A stretch of DNA of 64,000 nucleotides from assembly GCF_914767665.1 (NCBI RefSeq), contig NC_059505.1, forward strand, positions 35,027,506 through 35,091,505. Reading direction: 5' to 3'. Shown here one piece after another: positions 34,601 through 49,600 of this stretch (positions within the stretch are counted from its first letter, which is position 1; the number at the start of each line of letters is the position of its first letter). The position numbers were made by a program, and so were the translations under genes. The notes under the pieces were generated by a model, which worked only from the letters and a program-made list of their open reading frames with translations, ran no database searches and was not told the DNA's origin. The stretch comes from Harmonia axyridis (Eukaryota > Arthropoda > Insecta > Coleoptera > Coccinellidae).

Positions 34601-37600
34601 CGTTCTTTGAGGAGAAACTAGCGAATTGAGTGAAATATCGTATTGTGGTTATGCAATAACATGAAATCGAATTTGATCATCATCAGTAACCATTCCTTTG
34701 TTAAAATTCCCAAAATGCAGACACCCATCTTCGGATACTCACACCGACTCAGATATTCCCGAGTCTGCGCTCAGCTCCGAATGCAGCGACATCTCCAGCT
34801 CGTTGTGCAAACTATCGAACGGCGCGACGCCAGAAGCAGCGCCCAGCGACGAGAAGAACGAGATCCTCGCGCCGGGCTGTTGCTTCTTGCGCAGCTTCCT
34901 GATCTGCTCTTGTGCGTCCTGCAGGAGGTTGTGGACCTCGTAGTAGCGCGCCTTGAACTCGGACAGCTCGATGGCCAGGGAGCCCTGGTTGTCTTTCGTG
35001 ATCTGCAGCAGGCTGCTCAGTTCTTCGTTGTCGCCCAGACACTGCGGAGAGAAAACAAGATGGTTTGAGATGTTGGCAATGTTTGGCGTTTGAAGAGGTC
35101 ATCTCAGTTTTCTGAGAAAATTCATTAGGTATAAGGTAGGTATAGGAACAATCTGCAAACAGGTAGCGCCTAGACCAGAGAACGGATCAAAGTTGGCAAT
35201 GAAAATGAAGAAACAAAGGGTTTTCCAATAAGAGGTTTCATTTTCATATAAAAAAAAACAAGTATATTTTAAAGGAACTCAATGGCTGCACATTTCATTG
35301 TAGAAAGGAAGGTGCGCCATTAACGATAGAAAACTATATCAACCAAATGGTCTCCACTGCTATGGTTGCAGCGTCATATCCTTTTCATGGAATATTCTAT
35401 GACCACTTCGCACATTTGAAGCTGTATGTCCTCGATAATTTCACGAACGCCATCCTCAAGGTATTGAATCGATTGTGGAGCATTGGTATAGACCTCATCT
35501 TTCACGTGGCCCCAAAAAAAAAGTCTAAAGGTGTTGAATCACAAGATCTCTGTAGCAAATTCTGATCACCTCTGCTAGAAGTAACACGGACAGGAAACGT
35601 CTCTTGCAAAATTGTGATTATTCCGTTGCTTGTGTGGTACGTAGTACCGTCTCGTTGAAAATTAACGGCGTTCACATCAATATCTTACAATTCCGGCCAT
35701 GAAAAATCATGAATAATAGCTTGGTAGCGCCATCTATTCACTATAACTGTTACACCAGCCTCATTTTCGAATAAGTAAGGTCCAATGCCACCACAAGCCC
35801 AAAAACCGCACAAAAAGGTGATACAGTGAGGATAAAGAGGCTTTTCAACAATCAATCTTCGATTTTCCAAGACCCAAAGTCAACAATTCTGCTTCACTGT
35901 AGATGAAGAGGCCGTGAAAAGGCTTCACAACTACCCAGAAGTGCTTTATAGTTTTTCGAACTGTGTATATTCATATTTTTGTTAGTAATTTGTAACAACT
36001 GTCTATCGATCCATTTTCAGTAAGACGCATAGAAAACCTGCTGTGTCTACTTATAGCTATAAAACTCTCAGACAAAACGGGGGATTATTCAGAATTATAC
36101 CTACTTGATTTCGAAAGATCGCGTCTGTTTCAGATGGCACATCCATCGTTTGACATTTCTCTCAATTCTCGGCTTTCGTGACCTTTGAGTATAGAACAAA
36201 AATATTTTATAATCTATGCTCGTAACAATCTTCTTTACCCTGCCATTATTTTTAAACGGTGCCAGGAAGGTAGCGGGAATTCGAAAATTTTTGAAGAGCG
36301 CCACCTAAGAGAACTTTGGTGAAGCAGAACACCACAGCAACAGGTGGATATCTCAAAAAGTGTGAAACAAAATCGAATCAGTACACACCAGGGATTCTAT
36401 GCATCTTATATGGCAGCTTTAAAAGTGACAGCTCCCCAGATAGCGGGCTATTCAAAATGAAACTTCTTATTGCAAAACCCTTTACAGTGAGACCAATCTG
36501 AATAGGATAAGAAAGCTCCAAGTGAAATTGTACAGTAATAAATCTCATCTCGTGCGCTCGTTACCGGTAGAAGTATAGTGTGGCTGAACCTAAAAACTAA
36601 AAAACTTAGTTTTACAACTCGATACAAAAGTTCAATCCATAATTCAGAGAAAGAAAAGCAATTAACCCAGCAAATTCATGACCCACTACTCGAATGGAAA
36701 ACTTCCTAGAGCGGGACATAAATTTGGCATAAACACGCTCAGAATCAATTGATGGATTATTGGGATAGGCCATATTGTAGAGACGGCATAATTTGCGCGT
36801 TGTTTTTCATTGAATCTTATTGACTCTTTATTGATAGAATCCATGACACTATTAATACAATGGTTTGGTACGTAGCTAAACTGCTTCGCCACAACAGTTA
36901 AACCAATATTGAAATGTTTTGTTGCGTTGGGAACAAAACAACGGAAAAAACCGACAATCGAATTGTGTTCCCCAGTTAGAAAACCCCGATAACTGTCGAT
37001 AACACTAACACTTATTCCTCGATAAGGTTCAATAAACGACATAAGTGGGTAATAAGAGTTATAACCAATACAGCATCACGATCACCTATAAATTCGTTAT
37101 GATCGAGAGAGGAGTGTTCGGAGATCTATTACAGGCTTTCCCTGAAATGATCCAAATGAACTCGGTTCCTTTCGAAGATGGCCTGCTTTCGAACATCATT
37201 GTTCGAAGAAAAAGAGTCGAACAAAACGAAATCAGAAAACTATAATTGCAACACGTCGATGAATTAATATATAAGTTATCGAGTATAAAACATCGAAATT
37301 GCTGATAATAATTGAGATTATATGGAGAAGAAACTACTCGATGTTATTATCATCGCATTAATATGAAACTATGTTATCGTAAATGACCCGAAAAGAAATT
37401 GTTTTCGCCGTGTTGATTGAATAATTATTCCATCTTCTGATATTGAAAAAAGATAAATAAAGCTTAACCGATGACAGGGACCTCCTTTCTGGAGATGTAA
37501 TCCACAAAACATAAGCGGAATTGTTCATTGTAAGAAGCATAAATAAATTACGAAGAAAAAGTGTAGGATTTGAATAGGAACAAAGAAAATGAAAGGTTTG

Positions 37601-40600
37601 AAAAGCTGGAGAGAGCTAGAAGTTAAGTGAAAGAATAGAAGAAAAATAATAATGAAAATTAAAAAGTGGTAAACATAATAGAACGATTCAATAGAAGTCC
37701 CAATGCATTCGTCTTCGATTATACAGATTATCATTTTTATGAGCTATTCTTGCATATGGTGCAGATTTTCAAACGATTATATGAAAAACAAATCAATAAC
37801 ATTTCAGAATAAGCTTTTGGGCAAAGTATAAAGATGGTTAAGGTATATATTGGTAAACTCAAAAGCATTCGTTATGACTATTCAGCTATGATAGAGAATA
37901 AGAAATCTGATGACAGCAACATGGAGAATTTATGGAAAACCATAGGGAAGAAGACAAGTCAATAGACCAAAACAAAGATATAAGTTAAAATGCTGAAAGG
38001 AAGATATGAATAAAATATTGAGCATGACTTCTCTGTGGAGAAGACGCAAAATGTAAAACAGGAAATAGCAGGTGAAAATTACGGAGAAAGAAATAAAAAA
38101 TCATCAGCAAGAAATCGAGTCACTTCAACTTCTTACAATGAATTGGGAAAAACTTAGATATTCACAGGAAAAGAAAGAAAATGTAATATAGGGTGGAGCA
38201 TGAGAACGGTATGAAGGATTAGAAAATCCTACAGGAATAAGTAGTAGAAAATTACGCAGAAATGAATATAGAATCATCAGCAAGAAATCAGAATTACCCT
38301 AACTTCTTTCTATTAATGGAGTTACCATGAATTGGGAAAGACTTGCGACATTCTGAGGAAAAGGAAGAAAATATAATACCGGATGGAACAGGAGAAAGAC
38401 AAGAAGTAGAAAATCCCACAGAAAGAATTATGACAAAGTTACGGAGCAAGGAATTTAAAATCCTCAGCAAGAACTCAAAAGTGACCCTGACTTCTCAATT
38501 ATCATTAATGAAAATATGTATCATGTATTGGAAAGGAGTTAGACAATCTAAAGAAAAAAAAATAATACTTACCGGGCGTAGGATTAGAAAATCATGAAGA
38601 AAGAAGAAGTAAGAGAAAGTAACGAAGCGAGGAATGTTAAATCCTCAGCAAGATATCAGTGAATTTTTTGTAATAATGAAGATATCATTAATTAGGAAGG
38701 ACTTCACACTCTGAGGTGAAGAGAGAAAATGTGAAATAGGAAGAAGCAGAGGAAGGAATATAAAATTCTCAGCGAAGATCACAGTTGCCTTAACTTCTTT
38801 CTATGAATGGAGTTAGCATGAATTGGGTAGTACTTGCAACATTCTGAGGAAAAGGAAGAAAATATAATACATGGCAGAGCAGGAGAAAGGAAAGAGGGAT
38901 TAGAATATCCTACAGGGTATGGAGCAAGGAATATAAAATCCTCAGCAAGAACTCAAGAGTGACCCTGACTTCTTTCTTTTAATGAAGTTAACATGTTTTA
39001 GGAAGGCCTTCGACATTCTAAGGAGAAGAAAGAATATGTAATACCTACAGGGTGAATCAGGAGAAAGGTAAGCAGAATTAGGAAAATCTTAAGGGAAAAA
39101 TAAGTAGGAGAGAGTTACGGAGCAAGGAATATAAAATCCTCAGCTAGAAATCAGTGACTTCTTTCTGATACTGAAGATACCATGAATTGGGAAGACTTGG
39201 ACATTCTAAGGCGAAGGATGAAGCAGCAGAAAGTTACCTAGGAAGTAACATACAATCAAGAAATCATAAGATAACAACATCAAAACACGATCTAGCTAAA
39301 GAGGACACCACCCCTCCGAACACTAACCTTCACAAACCTCTCCTCGTTGATCTTCAGCTGGTCCTGCAGCGACTGTATGAGGTCCTGCTGCACCCTCGTC
39401 TCGTCCTTCAGACGGTCGATCTCGCCCTCCAGGTACCCCATGCTGGAATTGGCACAGGCTGGAAAATCAAGGTAACTCTTAGTGCCACTTATGGTAGGTA
39501 CGATCGCGTTTCTTGAACCTATCCGAACATTCCTGCTACTACTAGTACGTAGGGAACTTGGCGTTTGCCCTAGGTCCAAAGAACGCGTGCCGAGTGTATT
39601 GTCCTGCTGGGCCGTCGCAGCGAGTATGTATGGCCAATTATCATAGACGTCCGTTCGACGATCGCTAAATATATTTGATGAGCGGTTATGCAACAACTTC
39701 GTTCGGTCGCGTACGGGAATAGAAAAGATTGATTGCTGAGGAGAAAAAAAAAGGTCGCTGCTATCTTTGTTGACTTACTGGTGTCGCTATCGGCTTCCGA
39801 GATAAACGGTACGAGCGTACGGGGCGCGCCGGAAAAGTCAAAATGCGTGAAATGTGTGCCGGCGAAGGTGGTTTTGCAAGGTGCTTAGTTGCATGTGAAT
39901 GGGGCATCTTTGACGGAGGTTATTCTATGTGAGAAATATTATATATTTTTTTTATTTTAAGTGAAATAAGTAATTAGTAATTTTTATGGTTGGGATGTTA
40001 CTTCTTCGAGAAACAAGATACAGCTACTTTGGACAGAAACTGAGATACGTACTAGGAACTTTTGACCAAAAATGAAATAAACAAAGGAACTTGAAAAGTT
40101 CTATTTGTTGAATTGTGAATTGTTTTTACACAGCCATTTTTTAAATTTGCAAAATATGTAATATCATCAGAAATACATAGGCGTACAACTTTGCTTTCGT
40201 CGTTTTTTTTTTTCGAAAATGAAGGCTTTATTGTAAAAACTGCTTCTACATTTATGATTATGAGTATTGTCCATCGCTGGCCACTACTTTCTCCCATCTT
40301 TCGGGCAGCGTACGAATCCCGCTTTGAAAAAACTGGTCATCTTTTGAAGCGATCCACAAATTGATCTAATTTTTTACTTCTTCATAAGACCGGAATTGCT
40401 GGTTAGCCAGGCCGTGAGTCATTTATCGAAACAAGTGATAGTACGAAGGAGCAACGTTTGGAAAATAGGGTGAGTGGGGTAGGACTTCCCATTTCAACGT
40501 TTCCAAGTATGTCTTGACCACTTCGCAACATAGGATCGCGCAATGCCTTGCTGTAAAATCACTTTATCATGTCTATCGTTGTATTGGGACCGTTTGTCTT

Positions 40601-43600
40601 TTAATGTTCGGCTCAAACGCATTAATTGCGTTCGATAACGATCGCCTGTGATTGTTTCAGTCGGTTTTAACAATTCATAATACACTACGCCGAGTTGGTC
40701 CCACCAAATACTGAGTATGATCTTGGAACCGTGAATATTCGGTTTGACCGTCGTCTTGGAAGTAAAACCGAGATATCCCTATGACTTTCTGCGCTTGGGA
40801 TTATCATAATGAACCCATTTTTTGTTTTCAGTCACAATGCCATGCAGAAATCCCTTCCGTCTTTACCCAATTTCCTTGTTTCTGAATCATTCTCATGACT
40901 TTCAGGCGTTTTGAAATGGCTTGTTGAGTCACTCTCAATGATCCTGCCAATTCTTGTTGCGTTTGATACGAGTCTTGACCAAGTAATGCCTCTGATTCTT
41001 CACCGTTCTTGAAGTGTTTAAACCACTGTTGGCACGTCCTTTCACTAAAATCGGCCTCACCATAGGTATTTGAGAGCATTCGATGAGCCTCCGCCGCAGA
41101 TTTATCCATATTAAAGCAGAAAATTAAAATCTCCCGCAAATGACGAAAATATGGCTTGTAAGCTGACATTTTTAATCGAGAATAACTTTATGATACAGAC
41201 ACAAATCGACTAATATTTCGATGGCGTTATGTTTACAAACAGCTAAGCTTATTGTAAGACATCTACGATCTATTTATTTCGAGTACCACTTCCGTTACAG
41301 CCATCTATTTCAAAACGGCGTAAGCAAAATTGTATACCCAATAAATAATTAATTTCACTTTTTTCTTCCTATTCGTTCCTACAGCCAAGTAATACGGAAA
41401 TTACTGTACGTTTTCAAACGAAGAAAACGAAACTAATTGAACGAGTTCATTGCCATGACACCTGTCTACCTGTCTTTATCTCGAACCAACGTAATCCGAA
41501 TATTATCTACACGTCATGTGAATGTCTTGAATTAACAATTCGGACATATGGACAGCGCTGCTCTGACCAACGTAGTAGCAGCAGATGAGGATAAAAAGCC
41601 AATGTTGTGCGTTCGCTGAATTCATTATCAACTTTAATTACTTCCCAGGCAGACGTAATTAGAACCTTCATCTCGATTATAGACATGGTGACGAAGGAAA
41701 ACATCGAATGCATGAAGACGTATCATTGATTGATGGAGTATTAACTGTTTTGTTGAGTTTATAGAATATAGATGTTACAACTCACGGAAAATCTCGACTC
41801 AGAAATATTAAGTTCTTCCAATATTCTTCTTGAATTATCTACGCTTCGTGTTATGTGATCAACATTTGGGTTTGATTCTAGAGAGAGTGAATTTTTTTTT
41901 GAAAATCACTGGCAGATTTTTTTCATTGATATCTTCAACTTTTACCATTCGTTAGTACCGATTCAGAACTTCCAAATGTACTCATAATTATCCATACACC
42001 TTTTCCAATTGTAGTTCAGAAAAAAGAAAATGTATTTCAGAATAGGAAAGTAGAATTCAGACAATAAAAATTGAATTTCAGAATAGTTAATTCAATTCGA
42101 AAAAAAGGGATTTTGAAATTCAAATTACGAAGTTGTAAATCAGAATAGTGAATTGAATTTCATAAACAGCAAATTATCAATTATCAAATCAGAAAAGAAA
42201 AATTGTATTCGAGAGGTTATCAATTCAATTTCAGATAATGTAATATATTAAGAACAGTACTGAATGTGAGGCACCAATAAAATATGCAACACAGGTATAA
42301 CATAGACAAGGCTATTCATTTTTTAAATTCTGAAGCACATGTAATTGATTCTGAATAACGATCTCGAATTTCTGAATTCTAAATTAGCAAATCCCAATTC
42401 CAATTCATATTTTCCGAAATTCATTTTGCTTTTCTCAATTACATTTTACGTTTTCTGTAATACAATCTGACTTGGTGTAATTGAAATCCAATCAAAAACT
42501 GTTACAATTATTCATACCTTAAAAAAAAATAATAAAGTCGTGAATATTGTCCTTGTTAATAGCTTATCTGTGAACAGAATCTAACTTTCCATCTTAGCAC
42601 AATGTGCAAGGACTTAAAATTCGAAAACAAATAGTCTTCTTCAAACACGGTATAGCAAACATCTCGACTATGTAAATATCAATTGTAGTGCAGTATTTTG
42701 TTGCATAAAAAAAAAACCTTGAAAAAAAAAACTGCCAGTATTAACACGAAATAAAATGTAAATACATGAGTCAACTCTACAAATGAATCTTGAAATCCTA
42801 CACTTCTGGAGCAACGTAAAACTGAGGCCAAAAACAATTATCATCACTCAAAAAAGAAACTACATTACAAACTTACGAAACAAACACGACATTCCTGATA
42901 ATCAATTCCACTAAAAAAGCATCGAGGACAACCGATATTCAAAAGTAACTGCCTAAACGAGGCATCTGAAAGCTCAGCACGAACCGAGCACGTCGCGGCT
43001 CAGCACCGCTTAATAAAATCCAGTTCATACTCACACAACTGTCCCGTTAGATCGCTTAGCAACCTCCTCTCCTGATTCTCCACGTCCCTGGTATCCTGAG
43101 CTAACCGGTGGAATTCCACCTTCAACTGCTTATTCTCGTCCTGCAGATTTGCTGCAACAACGTCTTCCGGTCATTATACTGTTATTATGTTAGAAACGGT
43201 ACAAACAAAATATTCGGCAAACTTTGAAACCGTCAATGATGATATCAACGACGCGGCACGGATATAAATAACAATATTGAAAAGTAATTACAAATAGCAA
43301 CGTGTTTCCAGGATGTATTTAGTTGGTCTTATCGACAATCAATAACCTTGCGTGTCCTGTGTTGTTGATAGAGGTTCGGGCTGGATTTAGGTTAGACGTT
43401 GTTATCTTGACGAAATTTCTAATAGGAAAGGTGCACTTTATCCAACGTTGGGGTCTTGGAAAACTACATTACAAAAATGCCGATTTGCACAGGTGTATTT
43501 TTAGAATACTCATCCTGAGGAAGTGAATCCTTGGGTACTTTTAAGAAGAAAATCTCCTACAAAACTATATCCTGCGGGTCACCACTAAGCCAGACAACTA

Positions 43601-46600
43601 GCTTTACGAGACTTGGTCGATAATTAGATCTCGAATGATTATACGATAGATACCAAGTAAAGGCGAAAGTTTTCAGGTGTTGAATCCTTGTCAAAAATTG
43701 AAGGGGTCATTTGTGCAAGGAAAAACTCGTTGGTCTTTCCTAATTCCTTGGAGAGTTGAAGGAATGACATTTTGTGCTTATGTTCTATCAAAAAGAAAAC
43801 AAACAAAAAAATCACAGCTACCTACTAGATTTTTCGATTCGATCTACAGAAGATCCGTTAATGCACAATGATGTATAATATTTTTTCGTTAGGAAACTGT
43901 TGTTTGTACGAACAAAACAAATTGAAAATGTTTTGTAGGATTTAAGATTTACCCCCAAAACACTTTCACACTCATTTGGTAACACGATTGTGTCCATTAA
44001 AAAAAAGTCACCCGGGCAAAATAAAAACTATAATAATGATTATGAGAAAAAAAGGAGGCAGAAGTCATTTAGGAACTTCATGGAACTTGCTCATGGACAA
44101 ATAGAAAACCAATAAATATACTTCAGAGGCCTACTACACATTGTGTGAAACAGCAGACGAATCAAAACATTTGAAACCTTCACCTATACAAAGAGCATGT
44201 TCATACAACCACCAGAAAATCCCATAAAACTTCAAAGGTAAGGAGGAGAAGCTTCTACATGGAAGACATTTCAACGAGGTGAACCAGGATCATGTCGACA
44301 TTGATGAATCGAACTATTGGCTCACATCAGGTAGACTGTATCCAGAAACTGATAATTTTCTCCAATCTTTCCAAGATCAAGTGATCTCATCGAGAAACTG
44401 CTGCAAACATAACATGAAGGATCGAACTATCAATGACGATCGATGCCGATATGAATGTCCAACGAACAAAACAACCCAATATATAACAAGTGGATGTCAA
44501 ATGTATGCAGGTACATGAAGAAAGACACGAAGCAGCAGGAAACATTCTTCAGCATGAATTGGCAGCCTTTTAGGAGTAAAACAGTGAGAAAAAGTGCCAT
44601 ACTACAAGTACAAACCGGAAACCATCCTGGAGAATGAACGCTTTAAAACAGACCAGACAACAGACCAGATGCATTATTAATCGATAAACATAAAAAAAAA
44701 CAAAATTAATTGACGTAGCAAGGTCATATTATAACAATATGCGCCAAAAGGAGGTCGAAAGTACATCAAAATATGCGGACCTCGAGTCTGTATATGATTT
44801 CAACGAGAATTGTTGCAATAAGTATCATAACAACTGGAAAAGTACCAAAAAATCTTAAGGGAAAGGACCTCAGACTTAGTGAGAAAGTATGTAATATAAT
44901 GCAAAAAGCTGTTTTTTAAGGTACAGCAAGGACGGTGAGAAAATTCCTTAGAGGCGAAGGAAAGACCCAAGGATCGGCGGGATCACGTGAACGAGAACCA
45001 GAGGATCTAAAAAAAACCGGGTAGAGTAGGCTAAAGTTAGATAATGATGATAATCGAAAAACTCACATATTTTCTTGTTGAGCAGTTCCAGGTTCACTTT
45101 CCCAGTATTCGACGCCATCTCGTAGCAGGCATCGTCCATGTCATTGGTGAGTATTTGGATGAGTTCGGTCTTCTTTTGACACTCATGTGTTAGCTGGGTG
45201 ATTTTCTCTAGAGCGGCCCTGTGATCGTTCTCCAAGTAGGCGATAGTATTTTCTAATTTGTTGTTGCTCTGCAAAAGCTCTTTGCCTATGCGGGCGGTCA
45301 GTTCTAGGTCTTTTTCTTTCTGAAAATATAAAAATAAAATCAATAATAAATGCGTATATCTGGATCGAACTGATTTTCAACTGAAATCGAACTGGTTCGA
45401 GTCTGGTTTTCAATTAGGTATGAACTATTTTTGCCTAGAAGTGGTAGTATAATTTTCAATACATTACATACTTATTTATAAATTCAATTACTTCATTATG
45501 ATCTTTTCTAGATTAGTCCTGAAATATTATCGAACGTATTGTCAACAAAACAATACATGGCCCCATTTAAGGGATTTGATTCATTGAAACACCGAATTGT
45601 GATCAGTTCGAAAATAATCTATTACAAAAAATTCATCGATTTCATCATCCAAGATGTTCTATTCCAATTGAAATTGCTGAATAGTCTCCCTCGATAAACC
45701 TCTGTTGCTAATCAATAAAATGCCGTAAAGAATAATTTTCGATAAAGATGATCTAATTATATTTACGTTTCGAAAATGTCAAAGTTCAATGAAAATAATA
45801 TCATGAGTAGAACTGAATAAAATTTTACGTCCATAAGTGTCACTGATGAGTTTACACAATTCATAATTTTTATATACTTTTAATGAAGTTACTTATACAA
45901 AAGTGTTACTTATGTGTTTGTACAATTCATAATTTTTATATAATGCATTTTCACACAGGTATTAACAGGCCATAATAGTTATTTTTTAATGAGAGCAAAT
46001 TGTGTTCTAGGAATTTTGGCACACTATAAATATGAACTTGAATATCTACCAGTGATTTTTGAGCTGGTTGTGCTTCCCTGAAATTTTAGGTCCATAAGTG
46101 TCACTTATGTGTTTTCGCGAGTCATAGTTTTTATATACTGTATTAAAAGGCCACAATACTTATTTTTGAATAGACAACTTGTAAGTTTACTGGTGATACC
46201 TGTGTGTTGGTTGTTCTCTCGTTTACTATTTTGGCAAAATAAAAACTCACCTCTTCCAGAAGCCTTGTCACCGCTTCTATATCATCGTAAGTCTTGGTCA
46301 TTTGGCTCACACGGTCGCTACATAGAACTGAAAATATAACATAAACATAGAGGACTTTGGTTACTTCAACTGGCAAACTTGGAACACAAATAGCGAAAGT
46401 ATGAATCTTGGGCGAAACGTAGCTGATAAGATTGATGTTATCTGGTGCAATTTTTCGAGATCTAGGTGTCGCTATTATGAATTTAGATCGCGAGGATAAA
46501 CAGTTCTCCTGAATTTGCGGTCAACCGAGGTTAGTATTTGGAGTAACTTTTGATATAAACAGATAAGGTTAAATGAACACTTGATGTCCATTGTTTGGGC

Positions 46601-49600
46601 TTCAGGATTAGACAGGATTATCTCCGGAAAAAATAACAGAACAGAGACTTTTTCCTGTTGAATATTTCGAAATGATTTTCAACATGCTAGTTTAAAGCAT
46701 CAAAGCTCAATGACATACCAATAAAGTATAAGATTTTTGCTTCAATCCAAATGATATTCACAGAACAAAGTTGTTGAATCAATAATGACAATAATCGCTA
46801 GTGTTATAACACGTTATTGTTTATACTTCCTAATGACGTCACTGACGCAACGTTACTTACAATAATCGCATTTCGGCGGCTTAGTTGATACTTTTTTGAT
46901 TGTTTCCTCTACAAATATACTAACTGACAAAGAAACTGCAACACCTCGACGGAGCTGTTTGAATTTTGATTTTTTTTTCTTTTAAACATAGATAGTATAG
47001 CAAAGAGTAAATGATTGAATTTGGAGAAAAAAATCGTGAATTCATGTAATCAATTTTAGTTACTTAAATATTGTAATCGTTTTTTGCAAGTTTTTTAAAT
47101 TTTATAACAAACCAGCTGTTCGAGGAGACCCAAAGTCGATGCTTAGTTGTTGTTGAGATGCCTGGAGCACGTGTACGCGGAATTTATCGCCAGCTAATTG
47201 AAATTGAAAGAGGTCAAATTTTTGATCAATGGGAGGCGGGGTTGTCATTTCGAGAAATCGCTAACCGTACGAACAGAAATCCATCTACTGTTATGAGATG
47301 TTGTCAAGCGTAGTTTGATAATGGCCAAAATCGAAGAAGAATAGGCACCGGACGTCGAAAGAGCACAAATTAAGTTCAAAATCGACGTCTATGACTTATG
47401 GTGACAACTCGATCATTGGCTGATGAGTGGTTAGGAGAACAAAGCCATCCTGTAGATTTCCGAACGCTTTACCGCCGAATAAGGTCTTTTCGACTACAGC
47501 ATTATCGACCCCATCCTGTGTTACCTCTGATGGTTGAGCATCGCCGGCAACGATTACAGTGGTGCAGAGAACGTCAACCTTGGAATGTGGAATGGCATCA
47601 GGGGGTCTCTTCTGATGAATTTCGATTCTCCTTGGATGCACACGATGGCCGAAGAAGGGTTAGACGACATCGAGGAGAAAGACGTGAATCCCAGTTTGAT
47701 GTTGAGCGTCATGTACACCGGACAGTAGGCGTTATGGTATGGGGTGCTATTGTACATATAAGTAGATCACCTTTAGTCTTTATTAGAGGTAACATAACAG
47801 CGCTGCGTTACTTCCAAGAAATATTGGAACCATATGTTCTCCCCTACCTTTACCGGCTCGAGAATCCAATATTTCAGCGAGATAATGCCCGACCTCATGT
47901 TGCCCGAGTTAGTTTAAACTTTTTCGAAGCGACCCATGTGAATCTTTAGCCATGGTCGACAAGATCCCTCGATCTTTCGCCCATAGAGCATGTTTGGGAC
48001 TTCATGGGTAGAAGGCTTGGAAATTTACCCCAGCCCCCACGGACTTTGGTGGTTCTGAGACATGAAGTACAGGTAGCTTGGGATAGTATCCCCCAAGAAG
48101 AAATAGACCATCTTATTGCATCAATGCCGAGACGTGTTGGGGAGTGTATAGATAATAGCGGTGGACAAACACATTATTAACAAATTTATTAAAAAAAATT
48201 GTAAACCCTTCGTTTTTTTCTCCAAATTTCAATAATTTACTCCTTGCTATACTATCTATGTTTTACAAAAATAATTTCAAATTTAAACAGCATCTTCTGG
48301 ATGTTGCAGTTTCTTTATCAGTAAGTATATTTTAGTCAAATTAACTATTAGTGTAAATAAATAAATACTCACGGAAATAGTTTAAGGTTTCCCGGATCTG
48401 ATCCGGTGATAGTTTGAGATCGGCCTCGTCCACTTGCAAGGCCGGAGATGGAATGAACCAGTCCTGATTCTCGTATCCTGAAAAAAGAAAATTACATAAC
48501 GTTAGTTTGTGTATTCAGCGAATGGAAAATATTTCTGAGTAAGCGATATGTGGTATTTTAAGTAACAATGAGAAATAAAATGAATCGGCAGGAGAGTGGC
48601 AGATGCAATAAAAATATAAATAAACAGTAAGTGAATAATCAAAACATAATAAACATATTTACAGAAGGGAACATTAAAGAACTTGTATTTAGTGGAAATC
48701 ACGAGAACACAATTACGTTCTTGGTTAAAGCGGTTTGTTTTACAGTGTTAAAATTATGTAATTACTGTCATAGTTGCAAAGAATTCGACACTTGACAAAC
48801 ATCCATAGAAGTCAAATTAAGCTTGATAATTATAGGCGGGCGATTCTATACTTTTCAAGAGGACAGGTAGCAAGTGATAAAAAAGTCGATTAGAAAACTT
48901 TATGGAGATGGCTGAAATATTATGTTGCAAGGAAGTGAGAATTTACAGGGTGATCCAACGAAAACTTCACACCCCTTAATTTTGAATAGGGATGAGGGGT
49001 GTTGCAATAACTGATTTTGAAGATAGTATCGATTACTATCTGACCCTAAAATTTCGCTTCAAAAAATAGTGAAAGAGGCAATATGTAATTTATCTCGAGA
49101 ATATCATTCGTATTCGACTCATTTCAAAGGTATTCAGTAGTTGTTCTCTTTCACTATGTTACCTCTCGTTCCGTTATCGATTGAAATTTCGAAGCGAAAT
49201 TTTAGGTTCAGATAGTACTAAATAAGATCTTCAAAATGAGGTATCACAATACCCTTCATCCCTATTCAAAATAAAGGAGTTGCGCTCACCCCCGTTAGGG
49301 GGTTGCAGTGACGGGGATGCGAAGAGCGGAAAAGTTGTTCCCTCTCGCATCAGAAATTGACGGGTACGAGCGATTTTCCACATTTTCATATGAGTTTTCG
49401 TAGGACCACACTGTATAATTTTTCCTTTGATAATTTCTGATTCGAACAGGATCTTTACTCTGATACAGAACGATTATTTCTGCAATTACGAAAGCTTTTT
49501 GTTCTTTATTTTCAATAATAATCTTTAGGTTATGGTTACCCTCTCACCTTAAATTTTCAGTTTGCGTTGTAGTGTATAGGATCCAAAAATTGAATGAAGA

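Noticed and set aside
34643..35068. + strand 141-codon frame over milton exon 7
   Set aside because: It is the antisense shadow of a conserved coiled-coil exon.
37960..39270. CRISPR-like array
   Set aside because: Units are long and degenerate with no repeat-spacer pattern, and this is an insect genome.
39679..39700. TTG at about 39696 as an internal translation start for a short milton isoform
   Set aside because: No ATG in frame; only a splice from an unknown exon could use this frame.
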